Of a stretch of DNA of 64,000 nt, positions 9,598 to 18,241 are shown in pieces. Made by a program: the position numbers and the translations under genes. The stretch is from Streptomyces violaceoruber (lineage in GTDB: Bacteria > Actinomycetota > Actinomycetes > Streptomycetales > Streptomycetaceae). The stretch's first letter is position 1; each line of letters opens with the position of its first letter. The notes under the pieces were generated by a model. It was not told the origin of the DNA. It saw only the letters and a program-made list of their open reading frames with translations, and did not search any database. The stretch is from assembly GCA_000720805.1 (NCBI GenBank), contig JODI01000024.1, positions 1 to 64,000 on the forward strand, read 5' to 3'.

Positions 9598-9861
9598 GGG
9601 CCGGCCCGGACCGGGTAACCGCGCGGTCACGGACCGGCCTCAAAAAGTCACCGCACGCCCCTCGTGGCGGCGATGTGTCGTACTCCACACTGGGTTCCGG
9701 TGCCTGAGTCCTCGGAGCGCGGCCGATCCGTCCCCAACGGATCCCAGACCCCCGCGACTCCGCACATCGCGTACGGGACGGACAGCGGCGAGGCCGCCGA
9801 CTCCGTCCGCGAAGTACCGCTGCCGCACACCTCAGCAGCGATCATCCTGGAGGTCGCCCCC

Positions 9862-11016
9862 GTGCAGACCCAGACCCTGACCCAGACCGACATCAGTACG
9901 GACGACACGGAACCGGATACGGAGGCCGACGTACTGGTCGCGGTCCCCCCGCAGAACCGTGCCGCGCACCACCCCGAGGGAGAGCCGTCGGCCCCGGCCG
10001 ACCTGGCGGAACCCCCCGCCGACGAGGTCGAGCACATCGAGGTCGTCGAGCACATCGAGCCCGTCGAACCCCCCGAGCCGGCCCGCGCCAGGACCGACAC
10101 CGGCGCACCCTCCTCCGACCTGTTCCGCCAGTACCTGCGCGAGATCGGCCGCATCCCGCTGCTCACCGCCGCCGAGGAGGTCGAACTCGCCCGCCGGGTC
10201 GAGGCCGGCCTGTTCGCCGAGGAGAGGCTCAGCACCGCCCCCGACCTGGACAGCCGGCTCGCCCTCGACCTGGACAGACTGGTCGTCATGGGCCGCATGG
10301 CCAAGCGCCGCCTCATCGAGGCGAACCTGCGGCTCGTCGTGTCGGTGGCCAAACGGTATGTAGGCCGTGGCCTGACCATGCTCGACCTGGTCCAGGAGGG
10401 CAACCTGGGCCTGATCAGGGCGGTCGAGAAGTTCGACTACGCCCGCGGCTACAAGTTCTCCACGTACGCCACCTGGTGGATCCGTCAGGCCATGTCCCGC
10501 GCCCTCGCCGACCAGGCCCGCACCATCCGCGTCCCGGTCCACGTGGTCGAGCTGATCAACCGGGTGGTCCGCGTCCAGCGCCGGATGCTCCAGGAACGGG
10601 GCTACGAACCGACGCCGGAAGAGGTCGCCGCACACCTGGACCTGGCGCCCGAGCGGGTCAGCGAGGTCCTGCGCCTGGCGCAGGAACCGGTCTCCCTGCA
10701 CGCGCCCGTGGGGGAGGAGGACGACGTGGCCCTCGGCGACCTCATCGAGGACGGCGACGCCGCCAGCCCCGTCGAGTCGGCCGCGTTCATGCTGCTCAGG
10801 GAACACCTGGAGGCCGTCCTGTCCACCCTGGGCGAGCGTGAGCGCAAGGTCGTCCAGCTCCGCTACGGCCTGGCCGACGGCCGCCCCCGCACGCTGGAGG
10901 AGATAGGCCGCATCTTCGGCGTGACGAGGGAACGGATCCGCCAGATCGAGTCGAAGACCCTCAACAAACTCCGGGACCACGCCTTCGCGGACCAGTTGAG
11001 GGGCTACCTGGACTGA
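9862..11016 (+). CDS. hrdA: RNA polymerase principal-like sigma factor (HrdA type)
   Basis: A group 2 sigma-70 factor. Visible parts are region 1.2 ([20 protein letters not shown]), region 2 ([56 protein letters not shown]), region 3, and region 4.2 ([19 protein letters not shown]) at the C terminus. An acidic, low-complexity N terminus precedes region 1.2. The frame is open from GTG 9664, but the GTG at 9862 has a TGGAGG 8 bp upstream and is preferred, giving 384 residues. Adjacency to dnaG matches the hrdA locus of S. coelicolor as I recall it, so the symbol rests on context; hrdD-like is possible. Confidence 0.85.
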   Translation: MQTQTLTQTDISTDDTEPDTEADVLVAVPPQNRAAHHPEGEPSAPADLAEPPADEVEHIEVVEHIEPVEPPEPARARTDTGAPSSDLFRQYLREIGRIPLLTAAEEVELARRVEAGLFAEERLSTAPDLDSRLALDLDRLVVMGRMAKRRLIEANLRLVVSVAKRYVGRGLTMLDLVQEGNLGLIRAVEKFDYARGYKFSTYATWWIRQAMSRALADQARTIRVPVHVVELINRVVRVQRRMLQERGYEPTPEEVAAHLDLAPERVSEVLRLAQEPVSLHAPVGEEDDVALGDLIEDGDAASPVESAAFMLLREHLEAVLSTLGERERKVVQLRYGLADGRPRTLEEIGRIFGVTRERIRQIESKTLNKLRDHAFADQLRGYLD

Positions 11017-11020
11017 CACG

Positions 11021-11046
11021 GGGCCGCTCACCGAAGCGAGCGGCCC
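11021..11046. terminator. bidirectional terminator hairpin between hrdA and the ABC exporter
   Basis: A perfect 9-bp stem, GGGCCGCTC (11021-11029) with GAGCGGCCC (11038-11046), closes an 8-nt loop between two convergent genes. There is no T-tract, as usual for Streptomyces terminators. Confidence 0.65.
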
Positions 11047-11076
11047 TCACACCTGGTCCCGCGCCTGGTCCCTCGC

Positions 11077-13005
11077 CTAGTCCACCTCGGCCACCGCCTG
11101 CGCGAACTGCGCCTTGTACAACCGCGCGTACGCCCCGTCGGCCGCCAGCAGATCCGTGTGCGTGCCCTGCTCGACGATCGATCCGTTCTCCATCACCAGG
11201 ATCGTGTCCGCGTCCCGGATCGTCGACAGCCGGTGCGCGATCACGAACGACGTCCGCCCGTGCGCGAGTTTCGCCATCGCCTTCTGGATCAGCACCTCGG
11301 TCCGCGTGTCCACGGAACTCGTCGCCTCGTCCAGCACCAGGATCACCGGGTCGGACAGGAACGCCCGCGCGATGGTGATCAGCTGCTTCTCACCGGCGCT
11401 CACCCCGCTGCCCTCGTCGTCGATCACGGTGTCGTAGCCGTCGGGCAGCGTCCGGATGAACCGGTCCGCGTGGGCCGCCCGCGCCGCCTCCTCGATCTCG
11501 CCAGGCGTGACCTCCCGGGAGGCGCCGTACGCGATGTTCTCCGCGATCGTGCCGCCGAACAGCCAGGTGTCCTGGAGCACCATGCCGATCCCGGCGCGCA
11601 GGTCGTCCCGGGACATCGTCGCGATGTCGACGCCGTCGAGGGTGATGCGCCCGCCGGAGACGTCGTAGAACCGCATGAGGAGATTGACCAGGGTCGTCTT
11701 GCCGGCTCCGGTCGGGCCGACGATCGCGACCGTGTGTCCCGGCTCCACCGTCAGCGACAGGTCCTCGATGAGCGGCTTCTCCGGGTCGTACCGGAACGAC
11801 ACGTGTTCCAGCGCCACCCGCCCGCGCAGCTCCTCGGGCTTCGCGCTCGGCACCGGATCCGCCTGCTGCTCCTCCGCGTCCAGGAGTTCGAAGATCCGCT
11901 CGGCCGAGGCGACGCCCGACTGCACCAGGTTCGCCATGGAGGCGACCTGGGTCAGCGGCATCGAGAACTGCCGCGAGTACTGGATGAAGGCCTGCACGTC
12001 GCCGATGGACAGCGAGCCCGACGCCACCCGCAGCCCGCCGACGACCGCGACCAGCACATAGTTCAGGTTGGACACGAACATCATCAGCGGCTGCATGACC
12101 CCGCTGTTGAACTGTGCCTTGAACCCGGCCTCGTACAGCGCCTCGTTCTGCTCGGCGAACCGCTCCGCCGACTCGTCCTGCCGGCCGAACACCTTCACCA
12201 GGGCGTGCCCGGTGTACATCTCCTCGACGTGCGCGTTGAGCTTGCCGGTGGTGCGCCACTGCTGCACGAAGTGCGGCTGGGAGCGCTTGCCGACCCGGGT
12301 GGCGACGGCGAACGACAGCGGCACGGTGACGAGGGCGACCAGCGCCAGGATCCACGACACCCAGAACATCATCACCAGCACCCCGATGATGGTGAGCACC
12401 GAGTTGATCAGCTGGCCCATCGACTGCTGGAGCGTCTGCCCGATGTTGTCGATGTCGTTGGTGGCCCGGCTGAGCACCTCACCGCGCTGCCGCTTGTCGA
12501 AGTACGCCAGCGGCAGCCGGGACAGCTTCGTCTGCACGTCCTCGCGCATCCGGTACATGGTCCGGTTGACCGCCCGGTTCACCAGCCGGGTGGCGACCGC
12601 CATCAGCAGACCGGCGATCATGAACACGATCAGCGCGACCAGCAGCACCCGGCCGACGGCATCGAAGTCGATGCCCTTGCCCGGGGTGAAGTCCGTGCTG
12701 CGGAGCATGTCGGCGACGGAGCCCTCGCCCCGCTCCCGCATGGACCGCAGCACCTCCTCCTTGGTGGCCCCGGCCGGCATCTGCCGTCCGATGATCCCCG
12801 AGAAGACCAGGTCGGTGGCCCTGCCGAGGATCTTCGGCCCCACGACCGACAGCCCGACGCTGACCACCACGCAGAACAGCAGCGCGTAGATGGTCAGCCG
12901 CTCGGACTTGAACTGCCCGATGAGCCGTTTCCCCGACCCCTTGAAATCCATCGAACGCTGGTCGGGACCCGTCCCGGCCATCATCCGCCCCGCCGGCCCC
13001 GCCAT
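11077..13005 (-). CDS. ABC exporter half-transporter, catalytically complete subunit
   Basis: A 642-residue fusion of a six-helix exporter membrane domain (about 50-370) and an ATPase domain (about 390-630). Walker A is GPTGAGKTT, the signature is VSAGEKQ (a variant of LSGGQ), Walker B is VILVLDEATSSVD with the catalytic Glu present, and the switch His is in VIAHRLSTIRD. It is translationally coupled to its partner: its ATG at 13005 shares one base with the partner's TGA (TGATG). Together they form a heterodimeric multidrug- or peptide-type exporter in the cytoplasmic membrane; the substrate is unknown. The open frame continues upstream, but the coupled ATG is the natural start. Confidence 0.9.
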   Translation of the reverse strand: MAGPAGRMMAGTGPDQRSMDFKGSGKRLIGQFKSERLTIYALLFCVVVSVGLSVVGPKILGRATDLVFSGIIGRQMPAGATKEEVLRSMRERGEGSVADMLRSTDFTPGKGIDFDAVGRVLLVALIVFMIAGLLMAVATRLVNRAVNRTMYRMREDVQTKLSRLPLAYFDKRQRGEVLSRATNDIDNIGQTLQQSMGQLINSVLTIIGVLVMMFWVSWILALVALVTVPLSFAVATRVGKRSQPHFVQQWRTTGKLNAHVEEMYTGHALVKVFGRQDESAERFAEQNEALYEAGFKAQFNSGVMQPLMMFVSNLNYVLVAVVGGLRVASGSLSIGDVQAFIQYSRQFSMPLTQVASMANLVQSGVASAERIFELLDAEEQQADPVPSAKPEELRGRVALEHVSFRYDPEKPLIEDLSLTVEPGHTVAIVGPTGAGKTTLVNLLMRFYDVSGGRITLDGVDIATMSRDDLRAGIGMVLQDTWLFGGTIAENIAYGASREVTPGEIEEAARAAHADRFIRTLPDGYDTVIDDEGSGVSAGEKQLITIARAFLSDPVILVLDEATSSVDTRTEVLIQKAMAKLAHGRTSFVIAHRLSTIRDADTILVMENGSIVEQGTHTDLLAADGAYARLYKAQFAQAVAEVD

Positions 13006-14738
13006 CAGGCAGCCTCCGCTTCCGTGAGCTGGGAGAGCACGATCTCCCGGTAGGTCTCGTTGTCCGCCATCAGTTCGTGGTGGGTGCCGGTGCCGACGAC
13101 CAGGCCCTCGTCGAGGACGACGATCCGGTCGGCGTCCCGGATGGTCGACACCCGCTGGGCGACGATCACCACGGTCGCCTCGGCCGTCTCCTGCGAGAGC
13201 GCCGCCCGCAGGGCCGCGTCGGTGGCGTAGTCGAGGGCGGAGAAGGAGTCGTCGAAGAGGTAGATCTCCGGCCGCTGGACGAGCGTACGGGCGATCGCCA
13301 GCCGCTGCCGCTGACCGCCGGAGACGTTGGTGCCGCCCTGCGCGATCGGCGCGTCGAGCCCGCCCTCCAGCCGCTCCACGAAGCCCTTGGCCTGCGCCAC
13401 CTCCAGCGCGTGCCAGAGCTCCTCGTCCGTCGCGTCGGGGTTGCCGTAGCGCAGGTTGGTGGCGACCGTGCCCGCGAACAGGTACGGCTTCTGCGGCACC
13501 AGTCCGACCGTCCTCGCCAGCAGCCGCGGCTCGATGGCCGCCACGGACACCCCGTCGACGAGCACCTCCCCCTCGGTCGCGTCGACCAGCCGGGGTACCA
13601 GCCCCAGCAGCGTGGACTTGCCGCTGCCGGTCGAACCGATCACGGCGGTCGTCTCGCCGGGCAGGGCCACCAGGTCGATCGACTTCAGCACCGGCTCCTC
13701 GGCACCCGGGTACCGGAACCCGGCGCCGCGGATCTCCAGATGACCGTGCCGGCGCAGTTCCAGGACCGGGGCCTTCGGCGGCACCACGCTCGACGAGGTG
13801 TCCAGCACCTCCTCGATGCGCTCGGCGCAGACCTCCGCGCGCGGCACCATCATGAACATGAAGGTGGCCATCATCACGGACATCACGATCTGCATCAGGT
13901 AGGAGAGGAACGCGGTCAGGTCGCCGATCTGCATCTGTCCGCCGTCGATGCGGTGCGCGCCGAACCACACCACGGCGATCGACGACAGGTTCACCACCGT
14001 CATCACCATGGGGAACATCAGCGCCAGCAGGTTGCCCGTGCCCAGGGCCATGGCGGTCAGGTCGGCGTTGGCCTTCCGGAAGCGCTGCTCCTCGTAGTCG
14101 TCGCGCACGAAGGCCCGGATGACCCGGTTGCCGGTGATCTGCTCGCGCAGCACCCGGTTCACCGTGTCCAGCCGCACCTGCATGGACCGGAACAGCGGAC
14201 GCAGCCGGCGGATGATCAATGTCACACAGACGGCCATCACCGGTACGACGGCGACCAGCACCCCGGACAGCGGCACGTCCAGTCCGAGCGCCAGGACGAT
14301 ACCGCCCACGCACATGATGGGCGCCGACACCATCAGGGTGAACGTCATCAGGGCCAGCATCTGGACCTGCTGCACGTCATTGGTCGTACGGGTGATCAGC
14401 GAGGGCGCGCCGAACTGACCGACCTCGCGCGCCGAGAAGGACTGCACCCGGTCGAAGACGGCGCCCCGCACGTCCCGGCCGAGCGCCGAGGCGGTCCGGG
14501 CGCCGTAGTACACGGCACCGACGTTGCACACGACCTGCACCAGCGAGATGCCGATCATGAGGGCGCCGTAGCTCAGGATGTAGCCGGTGTCCCCGTTCAC
14601 GACACCGTTGTCGATGATGTCCGCGTTCAGTGTGGGCAGGTAGAGGCTGGCGCAGGTCTGCAGGAACTGCAGCAGCACCAGCAGGATGATGGGTTTCCGG
14701 TAGGGCCTGAGATAGGTCCGCAGAAGTCGTATGAGCAC
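13005..14738 (-). CDS. ABC exporter half-transporter, degenerate-site subunit
   Basis: A 577-residue membrane-ATPase fusion, first gene of the exporter pair. The membrane domain covers about 1-310 and the ATPase about 335-575, with Walker A GSTGSGKST and signature VSGGQRQRLA. Walker B reads IYLFDDSFSALD, with Asp in place of the catalytic Glu, and the switch region reads VIVAQRVSTIRD with Gln in place of His. These substitutions mark the degenerate ATP site of heterodimeric exporters such as TM287/288 and BmrCD, so the partner at 11077-13005 should supply the active Walker B. Confidence 0.9.
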   Translation of the reverse strand: MLIRLLRTYLRPYRKPIILLVLLQFLQTCASLYLPTLNADIIDNGVVNGDTGYILSYGALMIGISLVQVVCNVGAVYYGARTASALGRDVRGAVFDRVQSFSAREVGQFGAPSLITRTTNDVQQVQMLALMTFTLMVSAPIMCVGGIVLALGLDVPLSGVLVAVVPVMAVCVTLIIRRLRPLFRSMQVRLDTVNRVLREQITGNRVIRAFVRDDYEEQRFRKANADLTAMALGTGNLLALMFPMVMTVVNLSSIAVVWFGAHRIDGGQMQIGDLTAFLSYLMQIVMSVMMATFMFMMVPRAEVCAERIEEVLDTSSSVVPPKAPVLELRRHGHLEIRGAGFRYPGAEEPVLKSIDLVALPGETTAVIGSTGSGKSTLLGLVPRLVDATEGEVLVDGVSVAAIEPRLLARTVGLVPQKPYLFAGTVATNLRYGNPDATDEELWHALEVAQAKGFVERLEGGLDAPIAQGGTNVSGGQRQRLAIARTLVQRPEIYLFDDSFSALDYATDAALRAALSQETAEATVVIVAQRVSTIRDADRIVVLDEGLVVGTGTHHELMADNETYREIVLSQLTEAEAA

Positions 14739-14923
14739 GCTCGGTCTCTCGGAGTCGGCGGTGGGGCCGGGGTTGGTTGCCCCTGGCCCCTATCGTCGAA
14801 CACTCCACCCGTGTTACCTCAACCGATTAAGCCCACAGCAGTGCTCCGTACGGCCGCACGGGTACGGCTCCTACCGGACCCTTACCTTCCGCTTTGCCTG
14901 GAACCGTCCCGCTCTCCGGGTCG

Positions 14924-16381
14924 TCAGCGGAACGTCCCCGGATGCGTCTGCTCCCGCACGGACACGAACTGCTGCCGCACCGCCTGCCCCACCGCCAGGT
15001 CCTCGCCGGGATCCAGCACCTGAGCCGCCGCGCCCTGCCAGGCCGGCGGGGTGCGCGGGTCGATCGTGCCCTGCGACACCGCGAGCGCCCAGGCGGCCTG
15101 CCGGGCGGCACCGATCGCCGCGTAGTCCGCGGGCTGCGGTACGACGACCTGCGCCCCGAACAGCGAGGGTGCCGCGGCCTGCACGGCGGGCAGCTCGGCG
15201 GCCTGCCCGAGCAGGAAGACCCGCCGCACCTCCACCCCTCGCCCGCGCAACACGTCGAGCGCGTCCGCCAGCCCGCACAGCATCCCCTCGAACGCCGCTC
15301 GCGCCAGGTGCTCCGGCTTCATCGACTCCCGCCGCAGACCGGACAGCGTCCCGGCGGCATGCGGCAGATTCGGCGTCCGCTCACCCTCCAGATAGGGAAG
15401 CAGTACGAGCCCGTGGGCCCCCGGCGTCGACTTCATCGCCAGCTCGGACAGGCTCTCCAGGTCGGTCAGCCCGAGCATCTCGGTGGCCCCGCGCAGGGTC
15501 CGTACGGCGTTCAGCGTGGTGACGACGGGCAGATGCATACCGGTCGCGTCGGCCAGGGACGTGATCATCCCGGTGTTGTCGACGAGCGCCTCGGGATGCA
15601 CCGCCATCACCGAACCGGACGCGCCGAGCGAGACCACCGCGTCCCCGAGCCCCAGCCCCAGCCCGAAGGCGGCGGCCATCGTCTCGCCGGTCCCCGCGGA
15701 GATCAGCAGTCCTTCCGGGGTCGTCCCCGCGGCGTCGGCGGGACCGATCACCTCGGGCAGCATCGCCTGGTGACCGAGCGCAAGCTCCACCAGGTCGGGC
15801 CGGTAGCCGCCGGTGGCCGCCGACCAGTACCCGGTTCCGGAGGCCCCGCCCCGGTCGGTGGTCCTGCGCACCGGCCGGCCCAGCAGCTGCCACACCAGCC
15901 AGTCGTGGGCCTGCAGCAGCACGGAGGTGCGCTGGGCGGCCTCGGGTTCGGTCTTCATCAGCCAGCGCAGCTTGGTCACCGGCTGCGCGGCCTGCGGCAC
16001 ACAGCCCACCGCCTGCGCCCACGCCTCACGTCCGCCGAGCGCGTCCACCAGATCGGCCGCGGCGACCTGCGCCCGCCGGTCCCCGCCGACCATCGCCGGC
16101 CGCACGGTGTTGCCCTGCGAGTCGAGCGGGACCACCGCGTTCTGCTGTGCGGACACCCCGATGGCCTGCACGCCCTCGAGGAGCCCGCCGCCGGCGGCCT
16201 CACCGAGGGACAGCAGCCAGGCCTGCGGATCGACATCGGCAGGCCGCGCACCGCTCTCGGCGTTCTCCACCGGATGCGGCGCGTATCCCTGCCTGAGCAC
16301 GGCCCCTGTGTCCGTGTCGCAGACGACGATACGAGTGAAATCGGGCGAACTGTCCAACCCGGCGACTATCCCCATGGCCAA
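14924..16381 (-). CDS. xylB: FGGY-family carbohydrate kinase, xylulokinase-like
   Basis: A 485-residue ATP-dependent sugar kinase. The N-terminal ATPase fold begins MGIVAGLDSSPDFTRIVV. Other family landmarks are GVSAQQNAVVPLD, HDWLVWQLLG, ISAGTGETMAAAFG and VVSLGASGSVMAV, with the C-terminal FGGY region around LPYLEGERTPNLP and VFLLGQAAELPAV. Closest resemblance is to xylulokinases, which phosphorylate D-xylulose for the pentose phosphate pathway. No xylose isomerase or transporter is adjacent, so the substrate is inferred. The start could be the ATG at 16381 or the one two codons later. Confidence 0.75.
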   Translation of the reverse strand: MAMGIVAGLDSSPDFTRIVVCDTDTGAVLRQGYAPHPVENAESGARPADVDPQAWLLSLGEAAGGGLLEGVQAIGVSAQQNAVVPLDSQGNTVRPAMVGGDRRAQVAAADLVDALGGREAWAQAVGCVPQAAQPVTKLRWLMKTEPEAAQRTSVLLQAHDWLVWQLLGRPVRRTTDRGGASGTGYWSAATGGYRPDLVELALGHQAMLPEVIGPADAAGTTPEGLLISAGTGETMAAAFGLGLGLGDAVVSLGASGSVMAVHPEALVDNTGMITSLADATGMHLPVVTTLNAVRTLRGATEMLGLTDLESLSELAMKSTPGAHGLVLLPYLEGERTPNLPHAAGTLSGLRRESMKPEHLARAAFEGMLCGLADALDVLRGRGVEVRRVFLLGQAAELPAVQAAAPSLFGAQVVVPQPADYAAIGAARQAAWALAVSQGTIDPRTPPAWQGAAAQVLDPGEDLAVGQAVRQQFVSVREQTHPGTFR

Positions 16382-16445
16382 AATTCTGCCGTACTGCCGC
16401 GCTTGCTCGGGCCTGGGCGACGTTCCCCGGCGTGGAAAGGTGCCG

Positions 16446-16751
16446 TCAGGTGCTGCTCGTACCCCAGTCGTCCCCGCCCGTTCCGTTGACGTTGTGGTCG
16501 CGCAGGGAGCGGACTCGCTGGGCGACCGAGTCGGGAACGCGGTCGCCGACCTTGTCGCTGACCACGTGGTACGCCTTGCCCGCGAACTGGCGGCCCTGCT
16601 GGGCGGCCGTCTCCGCGGTGTTGCGGACGGCGGGGTTCTGCGCGACCTGGCGCGCGGACTTCTTCAACTGCTCGTAGCGCTCGCGGCCGGCCTTCGTGCC
16701 CAGCACGTAACCCAGAGCGAGCCCGACAACGAACGTGAGCCGGTAGCGCAT
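16446..16751 (-). CDS. YtxH-like small single-helix protein
   Basis: A 101-residue protein with an N-terminal hydrophobic segment, RLTFVVGLALGYVLGTKAGRERYE, that matches the YtxH family pattern (glycine-rich helix followed by a charged amphipathic region). The rest is helical and polar (QQGRQFAGKAYHVVSDKVGD). YtxH proteins occur in general-stress regulons, but a molecular role is not established. The ATG at 16751 is preferred over the GTG at 16760 because GGGAAGGG lies 8 nt before it. Confidence 0.7.
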   Translation of the reverse strand: MRYRLTFVVGLALGYVLGTKAGRERYEQLKKSARQVAQNPAVRNTAETAAQQGRQFAGKAYHVVSDKVGDRVPDSVAQRVRSLRDHNVNGTGGDDWGTSST

Positions 16752-16908
16752 GGCGGCCACCCTTCCCTTGCGTAGTTCTAGGCGCGGTGTCGGTGCCGAG
16801 GGGAACCGATTGGCGGAGCACCCCCCTGCTTGCGCTAATGTATGTGTCGCAGCGAGCGCCCGCCCTCTGGCGAATACCCAGGCAGGCGGGTTCGATGCAA
16901 CGAGGCAT

Positions 16909-16981
16909 TCCTCCGTAGCTCAATTGGCAGAGCAGCCGGCTGTTAACCGGCAGGTTACTGGTTCGAGTCCAGTCGGGGGAG
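16909..16981 (+). tRNA. tRNA-Asn (anticodon GTT)
   Basis: A full cloverleaf folds: acceptor TCCTCCG with CGGGGGA, D stem GCTC/GAGC, anticodon stem CCGGC/GCCGG with loop TGTTAAC (GTT), T arm CTGGTTCGAGTCCAG and discriminator G. CCA is not encoded. It is the first of two identical tandem copies. Confidence 0.96.
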
Positions 16982-16986
16982 CTCGG

Positions 16987-17059
16987 TCCTCCGTAGCTCA
17001 ATTGGCAGAGCAGCCGGCTGTTAACCGGCAGGTTACTGGTTCGAGTCCAGTCGGGGGAG
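16987..17059 (+). tRNA. tRNA-Asn (anticodon GTT), second identical copy
   Basis: Identical over all 73 bases to the tRNA at 16909, from which it is separated by only 5 nt. The two must be cotranscribed and processed from one precursor. A terminator follows 12 nt downstream. Confidence 0.96.
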
Positions 17060-17070
17060 CATGTTGAACG

Positions 17071-17092
17071 AGGGCCCCTTGGGGTCCTTTTT
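17071..17092 (+). terminator. intrinsic terminator of the tRNA-Asn pair
   Basis: AGGGCCCC (17071-17078) pairs with GGGGTCCT (17081-17088; one G-T pair), followed by a T5 run. This is one of the few terminators here with a proper T-tract. Confidence 0.8.
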
Positions 17093-17235
17093 CATGCCCG
17101 GGGGAACCGCGCGCGACGGGGCGCAGTCCTCAACATCGAGAACCCCGTGCGTAGTCGACCATCCGAAGCAGGAGATCGTATGACCGGCTATGCTGCGGCA
17201 GACGGCGCGCACACGTGTACGCGACACGCCGCTAT

Positions 17236-17309
17236 GGGGCGGTAGCTCAGCCGGTTAGAGCAGCGGACTCATAATCCGCCGGCCGTGGGTTCGAGTCCCA
17301 CCCGCCCCA
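17236..17309 (+). tRNA. tRNA with CAT anticodon (elongator tRNA-Met or lysidine-type tRNA-Ile)
   Basis: A 74-nt cloverleaf: acceptor GGGGCGG with CCGCCCC, anticodon stem GCGGA/TCCGC, loop CTCATAA (CAT), T arm GTGGGTTCGAGTCCCAC, discriminator A. Lack of initiator features excludes initiator tRNA, but elongator Met and Ile2 (modified C34) cannot be separated by eye. Its 3' 49 bases recur at 29838-29886, so it has served as an integration site. Confidence 0.93.
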
Positions 17310-17311
17310 CC
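17263..17311 (+). other. left attachment site (attL) inside the tRNA 3' half
   Basis: From the anticodon stem to two bases past the discriminator, these 49 bases match 29838-29886 with a single mismatch in the T stem (GGG versus GGC). Direct repeats of a tRNA 3' end at both borders of a segment are the standard footprint of tyrosine-integrase insertion. The tRNA itself is kept intact on this side. Confidence 0.8.
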
Positions 17312-17560
17312 TGTGCAGGTCTTTGACCTGCGGAAACGTTCATTTTTGGGTGTCGGGGCGCCAACTTTTCCTGGACGGACTGAATCCGCTGCTCGTGGGT
17401 TTGGGCCGGTTCGGTCTGCCTCGGCCGGTAGTCGCCTGACCTGCACGTATGTGCTCTGGCAAGTAGCTGGTGAGGCCTGTTCTGGGTGCCGTGCTGCGGT
17501 AGTGCCGTGAATTGAGGCCGCCCTGAGGCCGGTAGGCACGGGAACAGTGTTGTCGATGAG
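17311..17560 (+). repeat. noncoding repeat S, copy 1 (directly after the tRNA)
   Basis: About 240 bp clearly related to 23095-23345. Both begin with a GACCTGCGG..ACGTTC block, share CAACTTTTCCTGGACGGAC and CCGCTGCTCGTGGGTTTGG, and end near TGTGTCGATG or TGTTGTCGATG. A 7-bp hairpin (GCAGGTC-TTT-GACCTGC, 17315-17331) opens this copy. I find no convincing protein. It may be the end of an integrated element. Confidence 0.75.
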
Positions 17561-17835
17561 GCGGCGCTCTGGCCGACGCGTGTGCGTCGAGGCGATCGAT
17601 GTGGTGGCCGTCTGGGTTTGCGGCAAGTGGGAGCGCACATCGTGGCTATGGCCGGTGGGCGTCAGAAACTGCCCCAACAGGAAACGGCCCCCGCGGTCAC
17701 TCGGTCCTCTTGTGTGAAAGCCGGAGCTGTACGGCCGGACATCACGCGTGCCGACGGTAAGGCCCTCATGGTCGGCTGTCTCTCCCGGGAGCAGCAGGCT
17801 CTCGACCCGCAGGCCCGAAACACCTGTCCCCGGCG

Positions 17836-18075
17836 TTGGTGCAGACGTTCCATGTCGGCACCGCCGAGGTCACCTCGCCCGGCAGCGGCGATCGTCCTGC
17901 CAGGAGCGTCGAGCTGGCCGCCTCCGGACCGTCCGACCTCATCGGCGTCACCCTCGCCTACCGCGTTGGCCAGTCCGATGTCTGGATCCCGGTCCCGGCC
18001 TCCGACACGGTCAAGGCGTCCGACGGGTCGGCGGTCAGCTGGCCGGGCGCCATGACCCGGCGGCGTGCGGCTTGA
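17836..18075 (+). CDS. unrecognised short reading frame, possibly a gene remnant
   Basis: A 79-residue frame (from GTG 17836; the codon reads valine internally) with coding-like third-position GC: HVGTAEVTSPGSGD, LAASGPSDLIGVTLAYRVG. Similar composition continues upstream in another frame (ITRADGKALMVGC near 17740), suggesting a frameshifted fragment of a longer gene. I do not recognise the family. It lies 165 bp upstream of the S53 gene and is not obviously linked to it. Confidence 0.3.
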   Translation: MVQTFHVGTAEVTSPGSGDRPARSVELAASGPSDLIGVTLAYRVGQSDVWIPVPASDTVKASDGSAVSWPGAMTRRRAA

Positions 18076-18241
18076 CCGGGGCAGGCGGCGCATTGCCTCG
18101 CGCGGCGGGGCGCCCGGCGGCAGTAGCCTGCCGCCCAATCAATCAAACAGGAGCGAACAACTTCACACACATGACATGTACAAGGAATATTCTGCCGCCT
18201 GATCGTTTCCCTTATACCCATGAATATCTGGGAGGACTCGG

